64,000 nt of DNA from an uncultured Clostridia bacterium (GTDB taxonomy: Bacteria > Bacillota > Clostridia > Christensenellales > UBA1242): NCBI GenBank assembly GCA_934757825.1, contig CAKVLP010000001.1, positions 558,001-622,000 of the forward strand. The letters run 5' to 3'. The notes beneath the pieces are model-generated. The model saw only the letters and a list, made by a program, of their open reading frames with translations, was not told the DNA's origin and did no database searches. Within the stretch, counting starts at the first letter, position 1. Each line of letters opens with the position of its first letter. Below, in pieces: positions 1 through 9,800 of this stretch. Made by a program: the position numbers and the translations under genes.

Positions 1-766
1 AGCCGTCTACACATATTAGCCCGCGCACGCCGTTAAGGGAAAAGTCGGGGCGGTCCTCTATAAATGTGTCGAGTAGGGTTATAAAGTCGTTGGAGTGGTG
101 TATTCGGTCGTTTATACTGCGTTTTGGTGTGTAGGTTACTAAGTCTCCATTGTCGTCTAGAATAAGTTTGTCCACGGTGCCGTTTTTAACATTGTAATGG
201 GCGCTTGCTAAGGCGAGTACGATTGGCTTTTTGCCATAGGGCACATACAGCCTTCCGTTAAGTGCTTGAACTGGGTCGACAAGAATATAATTGTTTTCAT
301 ATATGGAAATAAGTATTTTCTCAAACTCGCATATTGTAATTTGGTTTTCGTCCATTAGGCTACTTTGTGAAGAGTTTTTCTTTAACACCTCGGGGAAAGA
401 TATTATTGGTTCAAATAACATTATATCTATCGTCCCATTGTAGGGGCTGAGTTTGTGCTCGGCGACCTTTTTAGTGAGATATTGCGTAAGGTTTTTTATT
501 TGAATGTCTTCGGAAAAATTACTAGATTTTATGACTTTAAGCGCGTCCAAATACTCTCCATCATATATCATTTGATTGACGTTTTTAATGAGCGTCTCTT
601 TTTCTTTTTTGATGGTGTTGTCTATTTCGGACTTGTTTGAGACATAATAAACAGGGTCACTTGGTTCGCTAAAACTTACGTCAACTTTGTACACGGTAAA
701 AAGCCCGAGCGAGACAAAACATAATAATATAGAGATAATTATATTTAAGATAATCAATTTTTTCAT
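1..766 (-). CDS. secreted polysaccharide-deacetylase-like protein (partial, C-terminus outside window)
   Basis: The minus strand is open from the ATG at 766-764 to the left edge (255 residues seen). Residues 1-26 form a hydrophobic signal/anchor (MKKLIILNIIISILLCF), so the product is exported or membrane-tethered. The rest resembles a family of clostridial proteins distantly related to polysaccharide deacetylases: the segment DENQITICEFEKILISIYEN followed by NYILVDP, then YGKKPIVLALASAHYN, and DKLILDDNGDLVTYTP near the visible end. In relatives I remember, the KKP segment continues with an SVDD-type motif holding catalytic Asp; here it reads ALASAHYN, so the enzyme may be inactive or divergent. 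There is no clear Shine-Dalgarno before the ATG, but a good promoter lies upstream at 797-824. The family assignment is moderate because the C-terminal half is missing. Confidence 0.6.
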   Translation of the reverse strand, partial: MKKLIILNIIISILLCFVSLGLFTVYKVDVSFSEPSDPVYYVSNKSEIDNTIKKEKETLIKNVNQMIYDGEYLDALKVIKSSNFSEDIQIKNLTQYLTKKVAEHKLSPYNGTIDIMLFEPIISFPEVLKKNSSQSSLMDENQITICEFEKILISIYENNYILVDPVQALNGRLYVPYGKKPIVLALASAHYNVKNGTVDKLILDDNGDLVTYTPKRSINDRIHHSNDFITLLDTFIEDRPDFSLNGVRGLICVDG

Positions 767-796
767 AAAAATAGTTTGTGTGTATTTTTTGGAAAT

Positions 797-824
797 ATTA
801 TGCGAGTTGTTGCAAATATGTCAA
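797..824 (-). promoter_or_regulatory. sigma-A-type promoter of the left-edge minus-strand gene
   Basis: Read on the minus strand: TTGACA (824-819), 16-bp spacer, CATAAT (802-797). It points at the start codon at 766, giving a short leader of about 25 nt. Confidence 0.6.
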
Positions 825-903
825 CATTTTTTGACAAAAAGTGCCACATTTAAAATTGTAATAATGGTTATTTATATTGGCTTAACCGTCAATAATTAAG
901 TGT

Positions 904-1317
904 ATGAAAAAAGTAATTGTTGCTATCTTTTTAATAATTCTATTATCACTACTTTATGTGTCTTCCAATGTTTTTGTAAGCGCAAACTGTATCGCGAAAA
1001 ACATTCAAATAGTAAAAAAGTATGACGATAAGGCAGAACCTAATGTTTTGCAAGTGGGCGATTATAAAATAGAAAACCTTTCAAAATTAAACAGTTTTGA
1101 AGAAATAGACTACATATCTTTCAATATGGATAATAAATATATAAATATGCTTTTTGACATATTTAACGTAGTTGTTGTCAGTAAGTATGTTGTTTTTGAC
1201 AAAATCGTGTACGATTGCCATAGTGATAAAATCCCATATAATAATAAGATTAACATTCAAATTATTGTGGGAGATGAGACCCAGGTGGGTATTCCGACTA
1301 AATTTTCTGGATTTTAA
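904..1317 (+). CDS. small membrane-anchored protein of unknown function
   Basis: A 137-residue product. Residues 1-27 are a hydrophobic signal/anchor (MKKVIVAIFLIILLSLLYV) and the rest is predicted to lie outside the membrane, with mixed polar sequence, two Cys (one at the end of the anchor, one near residue 104) and no motif that I recognise. The Shine-Dalgarno site is poor, which lowers confidence. It lies 64 nt upstream of the spoIIQ-like gene in the same direction and diverges from the deacetylase-like gene. That position suggests a possible sporulation-linked or envelope role, but this is context only. The reading frame is uninterrupted and starts with a typical signal peptide, so I consider it a real gene. 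Confidence 0.6.
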   Translation: MKKVIVAIFLIILLSLLYVSSNVFVSANCIAKNIQIVKKYDDKAEPNVLQVGDYKIENLSKLNSFEEIDYISFNMDNKYINMLFDIFNVVVVSKYVVFDKIVYDCHSDKIPYNNKINIQIIVGDETQVGIPTKFSGF

Positions 1318-1324
1318 AAAAATA

Positions 1325-1354
1325 GGTATATGCCAAGCAAATAGTGGCAACCAT
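1325..1354 (+). promoter_or_regulatory. candidate sigma-F (forespore) promoter for spoIIQ
   Basis: GTATA (1326-1330), 15-bp spacer, then GGCAACCAT (1346-1354), matching the known sigma-F pattern of a GNATA-like -35 and GGNNANNNT -10 spaced by about 15 bp. It precedes the strong Shine-Dalgarno of the gene at 1382. The match is by eye and sigma-F/sigma-G sites look alike. Confidence 0.45.
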
Positions 1355-1381
1355 TACTAAAAAAAGGAGGTCGTCGATAAA

Positions 1382-1960
1382 ATGACAAAAAAAGAAAAGG
1401 GAATATATATACTTAAAAAATATGGTTACTTAATGGTGTTTGGATTGTGTGCATTGATCCTTGTAATTGCACTTATCGCATCAAGTGGCAAAAAGAGTGG
1501 GGTTCCAGTGAAGCCGGACGAGCCTGTTAATTCCAACGCAACGTCTTTTGGATTGCCAGTGCTTAATATGGATATTGTAAAATCATTTTCGGATAAAAAA
1601 CTTCAATACAATGCAACATTAAAACAATACGAAGCACACCTTGCTACTGACTTTGCGTGCGAGGCTGGGGCGAATGTTTATGCTATTGGAGACGGAACAG
1701 TGGTGGAAGTAGGCAATAGTTATTTAAAAGGTAATTATGTTGTAATCAATCACGGCAACAATCTAAAAAGTATGTACGCATCACTTAGTGATACAATTCC
1801 AGTTAAAGTAGGTCAGACTGTGTCTAAGGGCGAGGTGCTAGGCACTGTTTCCAACTCGGCATATGGCGAACTTAATGAAGGCACCCATCTTCATTTTGAG
1901 ATGCTTGACAACGACAAACGCATTGACCCATCTGGCTATTTGACGTTGGAGAATAAGTAA
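1382..1960 (+). CDS. spoIIQ: SpoIIQ-like LytM/M23 family protein
   Basis: A 192-residue bitopic membrane protein: short cytoplasmic N-terminus, one membrane segment at about 15-35, a low-complexity linker, then a LytM (M23) domain at about 80-188. In known sporulators SpoIIQ is made in the forespore and forms the channel/zipper with SpoIIIAH in the mother cell during engulfment. All three zinc ligands of M23 are visible: H86 and D90 (HLATD) and H171 of the HLH motif (169-171). The usual active-site His of the YxHL motif is replaced by Ser (YASL, 132-135), so catalysis is doubtful even though zinc binding may persist. The start is fixed by GGAGG at 1366-1370. The size, single anchor, nearby spoIIID and the candidate sigma-F promoter favour SpoIIQ over a general cell-wall peptidase. 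Confidence 0.8.
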   Translation: MTKKEKGIYILKKYGYLMVFGLCALILVIALIASSGKKSGVPVKPDEPVNSNATSFGLPVLNMDIVKSFSDKKLQYNATLKQYEAHLATDFACEAGANVYAIGDGTVVEVGNSYLKGNYVVINHGNNLKSMYASLSDTIPVKVGQTVSKGEVLGTVSNSAYGELNEGTHLHFEMLDNDKRIDPSGYLTLENK

Positions 1961-2006
1961 TTTTTCTTAAAAATATTGCAAAACTAACAAAACCTACTTG
2001 ATTTGC

Positions 2007-2035
2007 TTTACACTTTTCAAAAACTCTTATATAAT
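2007..2035 (+). promoter_or_regulatory. sigma-A promoter of acpP
   Basis: TTTACA (2007-2012), 17-bp spacer, TATAAT (2030-2035); leader of about 25 nt before the start codon at 2068. It separates acpP transcription from spoIIQ. Confidence 0.75.
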
Positions 2036-2067
2036 GAAGTTATGAAAAATTAAGGTGGTAAAAGCTT

Positions 2068-2298
2068 ATGTTTGATAAAGTAAAATCAATTTTAATGGAA
2101 CAACTTAATTTAAAGGCTGACAAAATTAAACCTGAGAGCAAAATCGTAGAGGATTTGGGTGCAGACTCATTGGACGTTGTAGAGCTTTTAATGACTATGG
2201 AAGATAATTTCAATGTTTCAGTTTCAGATGAAGAGGCTGTAAATCTTAAAACAGTTAACGATATTGTCTCTTTGCTTGACAAAAAAGTTAAAAAATAA
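2068..2298 (+). CDS. acpP: acyl carrier protein
   Basis: A 76-residue acidic protein of the normal ACP size. It carries the growing acyl chain in type II fatty acid synthesis in the cytoplasm. The 4'-phosphopantetheine attachment site is S34 in the motif GADSLDVVEL, at the start of helix II as in the family. An AAGGTGG Shine-Dalgarno lies upstream. The gene is monocistronic: its own sigma-A promoter is at 2007-2035 and a hairpin terminator follows. It is not next to fab genes or to rnc/plsX, its common neighbours, so this may be the housekeeping ACP or a second copy. Confidence 0.93.
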   Translation: MFDKVKSILMEQLNLKADKIKPESKIVEDLGADSLDVVELLMTMEDNFNVSVSDEEAVNLKTVNDIVSLLDKKVKK

Positions 2299-2313
2299 TT
2301 TTCCCTAAAAAAC

Positions 2314-2346
2314 AAAAACGCATAGGACGCACTGTGCGTTTTTTTT
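2314..2346 (+). terminator. intrinsic terminator of acpP
   Basis: Nine-bp stem 2314-2322 / 2335-2343 (AAAAACGCA with TGCGTTTTT), 12-nt loop, continuing into a T-run. Confidence 0.8.
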
Positions 2347-2464
2347 GTTTCTTAGTAAGGATAATTTGTGTGATGAAAAACCTTAAAATGTTAATTAAGG
2401 GGAATTTGGCGCAAGTGGGGGAATGTATTGTCCTTAATATGCTATTAAATTTTGACCAAATTTA

Positions 2465-2493
2465 ACATATTTAAACATATTTCGACATATATT
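2465..2493 (+). promoter_or_regulatory. candidate sigma-E promoter of spoIIID with 10-bp phased repeats
   Basis: ACATATT (2465-2471), 14-bp spacer, CATATATT (2486-2493) fit the mother-cell sigma-E pattern (ATATT-like -35, CATANNNT -10). The hexamer ACATAT occurs three times at exactly 10-bp steps (2465, 2475, 2485), so the middle copy lies in the spacer. In Bacillus subtilis spoIIID is sigma-E dependent. Confidence 0.5.
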
Positions 2494-2522
2494 TTTGTAA
2501 TAAAAAATGTGTGGAGGTATGT

Positions 2523-2768
2523 ATGAATTTTCTGTCCCGTAGCGAGCAAATTGGGTTGTACATTTTGGAAAACTCTTCGACTATCCGGAAGACGGCGGTT
2601 AAATTTAATTTGAGCAAAAGTACAGTTCACAACGACCTGTCAAAAAAACTAAAATATGAGAATTTTGACTTGTATAAGCGTGTGCAAAATCTGCTCAATA
2701 AAAATTTCAGTGAAAAACATCTTCGCGGTGGTGATGCTACAAAAAGAAAATACAAAAAAATGGCGTAA
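2523..2768 (+). CDS. spoIIID: sporulation transcription factor SpoIIID
   Basis: An 81-residue DNA-binding protein. In known sporulators SpoIIID acts in the mother cell after sigma-E and switches many genes on or off before sigma-K. A helix-turn-helix spans about residues 19-41 (TAVKFNLSKSTVHNDLSKKL), close to the family sequence KEFGVSKSTVHKDL, and the C-terminal basic segment HLRGGDATKRKYKK (66-79) is the signature of the family and contacts DNA in SpoIIID. The start is ATG 2523, five nt after GGAGG (2513-2517); the in-frame GTG at 2511 overlaps that site and is rejected. The stop codon lies inside the terminator hairpin, so the protein ends directly after the basic tail and is slightly shorter than B. 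subtilis SpoIIID. Confidence 0.92.
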   Translation: MNFLSRSEQIGLYILENSSTIRKTAVKFNLSKSTVHNDLSKKLKYENFDLYKRVQNLLNKNFSEKHLRGGDATKRKYKKMA

Positions 2769-2785
2769 ATACGCCATTTTCCTTT
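2757..2785 (+). terminator. terminator hairpin overlapping the spoIIID stop codon
   Basis: Ten-bp stem AAAATGGCGT (2757-2766) / ACGCCATTTT (2771-2780), loop AAAT, followed by a weak T-run. The TAA stop at 2766-2768 is inside the stem. Confidence 0.7.
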
Positions 2786-2836
2786 GTGTAAAGTTGGTTT
2801 ATATTTCTAAGTTTTTGGTTTTTTCCTTCTGTGGTT

Positions 2837-2861
2837 TAGTGCCTTTTGGCACTATTTTTTT
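2837..2861 (+). terminator. second, stronger terminator after spoIIID
   Basis: Stem TAGTGCC (2837-2843) / GGCACTA (2848-2854), loop TTTT, then seven T. Confidence 0.85.
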
Positions 2862-2916
2862 GTTGTTTTTTTAGAGTAAGTTTATATAGCATTTTTAATA
2901 AAAAATTTGTAATTTG

Positions 2917-2963
2917 AGACTCCAATTTTATGCCCAATATGGGTAATATGGAGTCTTATTTTT
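2917..2963. terminator. hairpin between spoIIID and ttcA (convergent genes)
   Basis: Eight-bp stem AGACTCCA (2917-2924) / TGGAGTCT (2949-2956) with a nested CCC/GGG hairpin inside; T-rich on the plus-strand side. It reaches the stop codon of the convergent minus-strand gene and may stop transcription from both sides. Confidence 0.6.
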
Positions 2964-3696
2964 TAGTGTTGTTGCCTCTATCTCTTGGAATTTGCTCTGG
3001 TGGTAAATTAAGTCTTTCTGGATGAGTAATCGCGCCAAAAATTCGGTCTTTTACAAAAGGGATTTCTTTTTGAATTTCCTTGATTACGTCCTTAGTGTAT
3101 TCTCTTTGGGTGTGTTTATCTACTGGGCATTTGCTCTTAATTATGGGCACCTTTTTGCTGGCGCTAATTATGTCTTTTTCGTCGGTCAAAATAAGTGGCC
3201 TAATTACTGTCATTCCGGTGCGGTCAAGATAACTCACGGGAGAGAGTGTAGACAAACGCCCCTCGTAAAACAAACTTAGCAAAAACGTGTGCACCATATC
3301 ATCGGAGGAGTGTCCTAATGCTAGTTTGTTGCAACCAAGTGCAAGGGCGTTTGTGTTAAGCATTCCGCGACGAAGTTTTGAACATAGACTGCAAGGATTT
3401 TTCTCTTTTCTCTCTTCAAACACAATTCTGTAAATGTCGCTAGGGATAACGTGATATTCAATGTCTTCCTTTTCACAAAATTCTTTGACCGCGTCAAAAC
3501 CGCCGTCGTCAAACATATCGATAGTAATGCCGACAACTTCAAAAGGTTTTTCGGAGAATTTGGAATAGCATTTTAGCGCTTTAAGTAGCACCATACTGTC
3601 CTTTCCGCCCGAAACTCCCACGGCAATACGGTCGCCACTTTGTATCATGTCATAACTCTCAATTGCTTTGCGCATTGTGGATAATATTTGTTGCAT
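2956..3696 (-). CDS. ttcA: TtcA-family tRNA 2-thiolation protein
   Basis: A 246-residue cytoplasmic protein of the PP-loop ATPase superfamily. TtcA makes 2-thiocytidine at position 32 of certain tRNAs by adenylating the base and transferring sulfur, using an iron-sulfur cluster. Visible features are the PP-loop SGGKDS (29-34), the CxxC pair C102/C105 (NPCSLCSK), a third Cys C190 (KSKCPVD), and LGHSSDDMVHTFLL at about 127-140, equivalent to the family GHHxDD segment with one His replaced by Ser. The three Cys match the cluster ligands of TtcA and separate it from TilS, which lacks this set. AGGAGG (3706-3701) precedes the ATG. It is transcribed alone, convergent with spoIIID. Some clostridial paralogues of this family have unknown tRNA substrates, so the exact base is not certain. 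Confidence 0.85.
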   Translation of the reverse strand: MQQILSTMRKAIESYDMIQSGDRIAVGVSGGKDSMVLLKALKCYSKFSEKPFEVVGITIDMFDDGGFDAVKEFCEKEDIEYHVIPSDIYRIVFEERKEKNPCSLCSKLRRGMLNTNALALGCNKLALGHSSDDMVHTFLLSLFYEGRLSTLSPVSYLDRTGMTVIRPLILTDEKDIISASKKVPIIKSKCPVDKHTQREYTKDVIKEIQKEIPFVKDRIFGAITHPERLNLPPEQIPRDRGNNTKK

Positions 3697-3720
3697 ATTT
3701 TCCTCCTAATTTCGACAACA

Positions 3721-3749
3721 ATATTACCACATATTTAAGAGATTTACAA
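3721..3749 (-). promoter_or_regulatory. candidate promoter of ttcA
   Basis: Minus strand: TTGTAA (3749-3744), 17-bp spacer, TAATAT (3726-3721), 25 nt before the start codon. Both hexamers match only four of six consensus bases. Confidence 0.4.
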
Positions 3750-3804
3750 TATTTTTCTGCGATAAAAGTTTGGAATAAAAAATTGTTTTTATTGGTGTAA
3801 ATAT

Positions 3805-3833
3805 TTGACACATTTTAGGGGTATATATATAAT
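3805..3833 (+). promoter_or_regulatory. consensus sigma-A promoter of the first giant gene
   Basis: TTGACA (3805-3810), 17-bp spacer, TATAAT (3828-3833): a perfect match in both hexamers and spacing. It lies about 50 nt upstream of the start codon and is followed by an alternating AT tract. Confidence 0.85.
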
Positions 3834-3886
3834 ATATATATAAATTTGTAGATTTATATTTTTATAAACTTATGAGGAAATGGAAA

Positions 3887-6800
3887 ATGAAGAAAAGAAT
3901 TTGCGTATTACTAATTTTGATGTTTACGGGACTTGGTCTATTTGCTTGTGGCAAAGACCCTTACTCCCAGGTTAAGATGACGGTTAGCCGAAACGAACTG
4001 TACATAACAATGTCGGAGGACAGCCAGACTCACAAACTTGTGAGTGAGAAAGAGTGTATAACTGTGCAGGTGAGTGTACCGAAATCGTTAAGTGACGCAA
4101 TCGTTCTTCCTAAATATGGCGATCGCTACGGCGACGAGTATGTTACCATTACAATAGAGGACGCGAAAAACGGCACATACTCCTTGGTGTTTGAAGGTCT
4201 TAAAACTGGTTATAGCGAGATACCTATCAAGACCAAAGACGGAAACGTGACTGAGACAATTGCCGTTACGGTAGATATTGGCGTGAGTAGTATAGCGTTT
4301 AAAACTGACAAAACACTGCTAGCGCAAGAGGGCTCAAAACTTGACCTTACTGGTAACGCGAAAAACTACATTGATTTTACTCCGTCCGATACGTCACTAA
4401 CACGTGTTGTTTATTATGTTGCAAACACAACTTCTGAATCGCTTAACAAGGCAATGGAGGGTAGGCTTAAAGATAATGTGCTTGATTTGACAGGCTTTGA
4501 AATAAAAAACGAATATCTTAATAACAACAATGAGTGTATTGTATACTTGACTGCAACCGCTTTGGACGCTAAGGGTGAGCCAATAAGTGAAGTTTATACC
4601 AAAAATGTTTTTTTGCCTGTTAAAATTATAAAACCATTTGAATTCCCTTCGGCTGGGTTTTTGTCAATTGGTACTGGTGACTCAGATGACAATGAAAGTT
4701 ATAGTTTGAAGTCGAGGGTTCAACCGGCAAAGGATGCAAATTCAGTTCACTATGACCTAAGCTTTGCAAGTCCTGACATTCCAAAGGGTGAAGTTGCTGC
4801 TAGCGAAATTCAAGGCGTAAGTCAAATAATGTTTGGTGGCAGGCTTAGAATCGCCCCAGGAAACAATGATTATAAGATTTCTATTGACAAAGTGGATAGT
4901 GAGATTGTTGAAGTAAACTCGCTAACAAGAGTGATAGAAAACGGAGATAATGCTTATGTTTACTTTTTCCAAATTACTCCTAAAAAGGCTGGGACTGAAA
5001 CATTGGTGTTTAAGATTGACTACACTGGTGGGTCTACAACTTCGGCAGAAACGGGCGAGTTTGATGGATTGTTTACAAAATACATCTATCTTACAATCAA
5101 TGTAAAAAACCTTGCACAGCAATCAAATCTTGAAATAAACGACGAGGCTTATAGTAAAGACACCACAATTATGGTGTTCCATGAGTATGCTGTTGGGCGT
5201 GGCGCAAAACTTAAAATATATGACTCATTGGCTACCGATATGGTATTCAAACTTGCAGTGCCAAGTAATGCAGAAATTAAAGATGAAAATGGCGACCCTG
5301 TTGGCGCAGATATTTTCTATCCAAATGGCTCGGTGTTTTATATTAGAAGTGCAAAAGAAGTAGATGCGTTGGAGTATCTTGATATTGTAGTTACATCAAG
5401 GCTATATGATACCGTGGTTGGAGAGTCGGGAATTCAATATACGCCAAATGAAGGTTATACATACTCCAAAATTATAAAACTTAAATTACAACACTTATCT
5501 AGTTCGGTTAATCTAGGGGATTTCGGGAAGGAAGAGAAAACTATTACGATTAAGAATTCCAGTGATTTAGAACCTACACCCATACTTAGATTTGATAATC
5601 TAAATATTGACGCAAAACAAATAATATCTCAAGTATCGCTTACAAATAGCAATTCAGGTCGTGTTAGCTTTGGTACTGGTGCAAACAAAAATATTGTTTA
5701 CTTCACTCCAAACTTCAAACTTGAAAAAGACTTTTATGTAAGTTCTACTAATGTCACACTTACAATGGTTACTGGTGCTTCGAAGACCGCTACTATAAAT
5801 GTGGAACTTGATTACGTAATAGACAATGGTCAGCCACTTGTAGTGTACGAGATTGATGAGTCCAACGAAGGCTATTTTGCATCGTGGATTAACGACGACG
5901 AGGCTGGAAAAGATAGTCAAAGGTTGACCCTAGATACGCTTGGCAGTTCTTTTAATTATAACAATAATACCTACACTTTTGATGACGAAAGAGAAGGGAG
6001 TAGTACTAAGGGTAGAAGATTCCAATATAAATATTTCAATCAATTGGTTTTGTCTACAAAAGCAGTGGTAAACTTCAATGTTTATAGATTGTTTATTTAC
6101 AATGGTGAGATTCATCTTATATCCGTAAACGATGGCGTATATATCGAAACTAATGACGCGTCAGTTGTAAGTTGGCAGAGACAATCGGGACAGGTTAGGA
6201 CAGGCACCAAAGTCACAACTGATTCTGAGCCTAGCGGAAGATTGTTGGGCGTAATCCTTACAGTTAGGATTCCTAATGGCATAAGCGAAGGAAAGGTTGC
6301 TTACTTTAATTACACAGTTAGGACATTTGTATTTGAAAAAATCACTAATGCAAAATTAAAAACAAACTCGTTTACAATTTACGACGCTACAAACTTAAAA
6401 ACTGCCGATTATTCTAGTTCGCTTGCAACTCTTAACTTGGCAGTAAAAAGCGCTTCGGGAGAAACGGGCGAAGAATCGGTTAAAAGTTATGGCGATTTGG
6501 CGTATGGAAACTTATTCCAAAATTATTCGATGATAGGCGCAAGTGATGTGTTTGCGCTATATAAAGGTAGGGTTGGAATAAAAAAGGGCTCGCTTATGGA
6601 AGCGGGAGTTGCACTATCACGTGTGACATATACTGATGTTACAACAAATGAAACTCGCGACTACTATTTAAGAATTGTGGAAGGAGGAATTGGGTCGTGG
6701 TATGGCTCGGTGACCGACGCTGTTTTGAGAAAAAACGAAATTACGGACCCAGGACTTATTTCGGAATTAGAAAAACTTCCCAAAACAACCGTAAATGCGT

Positions 6801-9800
6801 TTAGAGCAAAATTCACTGTGCCAAAAGGAACAGGCGAGGACCCAGCGGGAATACTAAGTTATATTTATGGCGACGGCGCACTTACAGTGTCGTACTTGGG
6901 TATTGTAAAACAATTTAACAATTCGTTTGAGGCAAACTTTACTGTAAAGATTTACAACCCTACTAAATCCACATCGCTAAAAACTTGGGTTGATAAGGAA
7001 ATGGGTCTTTACCTTGAAACCGATGCTAAAATTCCTACTGTTAGTACGCGCTATGAGGTTTTGCCTACCAATACCTTTAACAAAAACATATTTGTTGAAA
7101 TTGCAAATGGTGGATCGAAAGGCGTAATTAAGTTTACAGCCAATGGCAAAACTGGGTACTACCAAGAAGTTAACGATTATCTAAGCGGTGTAGAAAAATA
7201 TCACGAGACGGAAGTGGAAGGCAAAAAGGTCGTTGTAGATGAAAACGGCTTGGAAGTAAGTGTTCTATTTGAAGTTAAAGTTGAAAACGGCGTAATCTAT
7301 TTCACTTACACTAATAAAGACGAAAGCGGAAAACTTCGTCCAGGCAAATTTATTTGCACTGTTGTGCCAATCGACCAAGTTAGCGACGGAGTGGCATCTG
7401 CGTCTAAATATGCTTCTGTGTTTAATATTAACGTCGCTGACGGAAGTCAAGCATACAAGTATCAGATAAGAAATAGCGCTGACCTTGAAAAATTCTTGAA
7501 CAACGAAAATAATATTTCGGGCAAGTATTATCAATTGGCTACTGACATTATCCTTAACAAAGAGTTTGTAGATAAAGAGTTTGTTTTGAAAAACAACTTG
7601 TCGGGACTATTTGAAGTGGCGTACGACGGAAAACCAAATGTGGTGTACAAGTATTCTATCTTTGGACTTAGAATTAAAGCGACTAAGGCGGTGGGAAATG
7701 TTGGCTTGTTTGCTAGTGTTGGAACTCCAAACCTTGTGCTTGATTACTTAAATATTGAAAGCGCATCTGTAAGCGTTGAGACCGACAGGGACGTAAATGT
7801 CGGAATACTTATTGCAGTAACAAGCAACAACTTAACCATCAAGAACTGCAAAGTTAGTGGTTCGATTACGGTTAATGTTGACAAAGGAACCAATACCAAT
7901 GCAAACGTAAATGTTGGTGCAATGATCGGTAAAGCAAGCGGTGCATTAACAGTGCAAGGCGCTCCAAGCGAAAGCACCATTAACAACAATAATATTAACG
8001 CAAATGTTTCTATCAAAGTTGTTTTGGCAAAAGATGTAACGGAAGATGCTAGCCACGTTATTAACGCTGGCGGAATTGTCGGTTATGCTGAGGCTAGCGA
8101 AAATAAAGACATCTTATCAAATATTATTGGTTTTACTGGAATTGATGTGGCTGATGTAAATGTTATTTCGCGAATTACAGCGGTTAAACTTAGTGACAGT
8201 GGCACAAAGACAACAACAAATTACGCTAAGAATGTAAACATCGGCGGCGTGATCGGAAAAGCAAACTACGCAAAAATTGACAATGTTGTTGTTTATCCAA
8301 TCCTTGCTGGATATACAAATGTTGGTGGTGTAATTGGACAAATTGGTTTTGGCGAAATCACTAATACACAAGTTCAACTTTTGTATAACCTTAATATGAA
8401 AAACATAATTGCTGGTTACAACTATGTTGGCGGAATTGTTGGTTATGCTGACCTTATTGAGGCAAATCCTATTTTAAATATCGTTTATCCGCTTACAATT
8501 GACTATTGCTATGTTAGATCGTACACATCGCGTGCGATGAACGATTTTACAGACGGATATTTCGACGTTGTAAATGACATCAATGAAAACTACTATGGTG
8601 GAGTGGTGCTTCTAAACGACCAATCTGGCGAAAATAGATATATGGGCGGACTAATTGGTGCGGTTTACTATACCAATAATGGGGACACAGGTGTAAATTC
8701 TTATAATGTGCAAATTTCAAACTCGTACTTTAACTCAGACCTAGCGTCGAATGTTAATAATAAGGCAAACGAAAAGGTTGGCGGATTTGTAGGGTTTAAA
8801 GAAGAGGCGGCTTCGGGCGAACAGGAGCGTTTAAAATTAAACTTTACTGATTGTTATTTTGATGGCGACACACTATTGGCTGGAAATCTAAAACTTATCT
8901 ATGGTAGTTTGGCTGACGACAACTACACCGAAGACCCAAATGTACAAGGCGCAACACTAGAAAACGACGCTTCCACATATGTATACTCACATATTGGAAA
9001 CAACTCTCTTGCAAAGAGCGGTGACTACACCATTTGGCGTGAAACCGAATCTTCAAGACAACTTACTGGCATCAAAGAAAATTATGTTGGCCATGTATCG
9101 TTAAGTAATGTGTATGCTAAGATAAATGGCACTTTGTTTGGAACTACAAGTGGTAGTCAAGGCGCAATTAGATATAGTGGTCTAACTACAAAACTTGTAG
9201 AAACCAACATTTTGGTGTTTAAATATGTCCCTACAAATGGCACACCACAACTAAGATTGAGCGTAAACAAACGCGAACTTCAAAGTTCTCATAGTGGCGA
9301 TGTATATACTTACTTTGAACTTCCAAGTTCGCAGGACCAGGACAAATTCCCTAGTCTATACAACTTGTCAACAAGCGCATTGCACGATATGTTGGGATAT
9401 GGATTTATTTCCGAAGACATTACTAAGGATGGCGATACGATAACCGCTAGACAAAGCATAATTAAAAACATTATTGCTAGTGATATTCAAGATACCTACA
9501 ATTGCTCGACACGAGATCAATTTTTGACGATTTTAAATGTGTTTAATGCTGACGGCGAATATGAAAGCCTAGAAAAAGCGGTTGCTGATATTCGTAATAA
9601 GTGCAAAGGAGTAAAAAGTGAGGCTGACAATTACAAGCAAAATTCCACATCAGTGAAATATAGCGAGACAATCTATCCTACGATTATTGGTTTTACACCA
9701 TCAAACGCAGTAACGGAACGCTATCCAGTATTTGAGATTAAAATTAACGGAACTCCATATTATTTGAGTGCCAACAACACAGAACGCTTGTTTAGTAAAT

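Noticed and set aside
831..865. Plus-strand TTGACA at 831 as promoter of the gene at 904
   Set aside because: Only -10-like sequences at spacing 14 (TAAAAT, 851) or 20 (TGTAAT, 857) are found; both fit poorly.
858..889. Sigma-F-like site before the gene at 904
   Set aside because: GTAATA and GG are spaced by 15 bp, but the -10 lacks the A at its fifth position, so the match is incomplete.
687..899. Short plus-strand frame across the 5' end of the minus-strand deacetylase-like gene
   Set aside because: Overlaps the real gene and its promoter; no ribosome site and sequence is the AT-rich complement.
2040..2315. Minus-strand frame antisense to acpP
   Set aside because: Ser/Leu-rich complement of an ACP gene; no start signal.
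3872..3886. Upstream ATG as start of giant gene 1
   Set aside because: It overlaps the GAGGA ribosome site, which is well spaced for ATG 3887.
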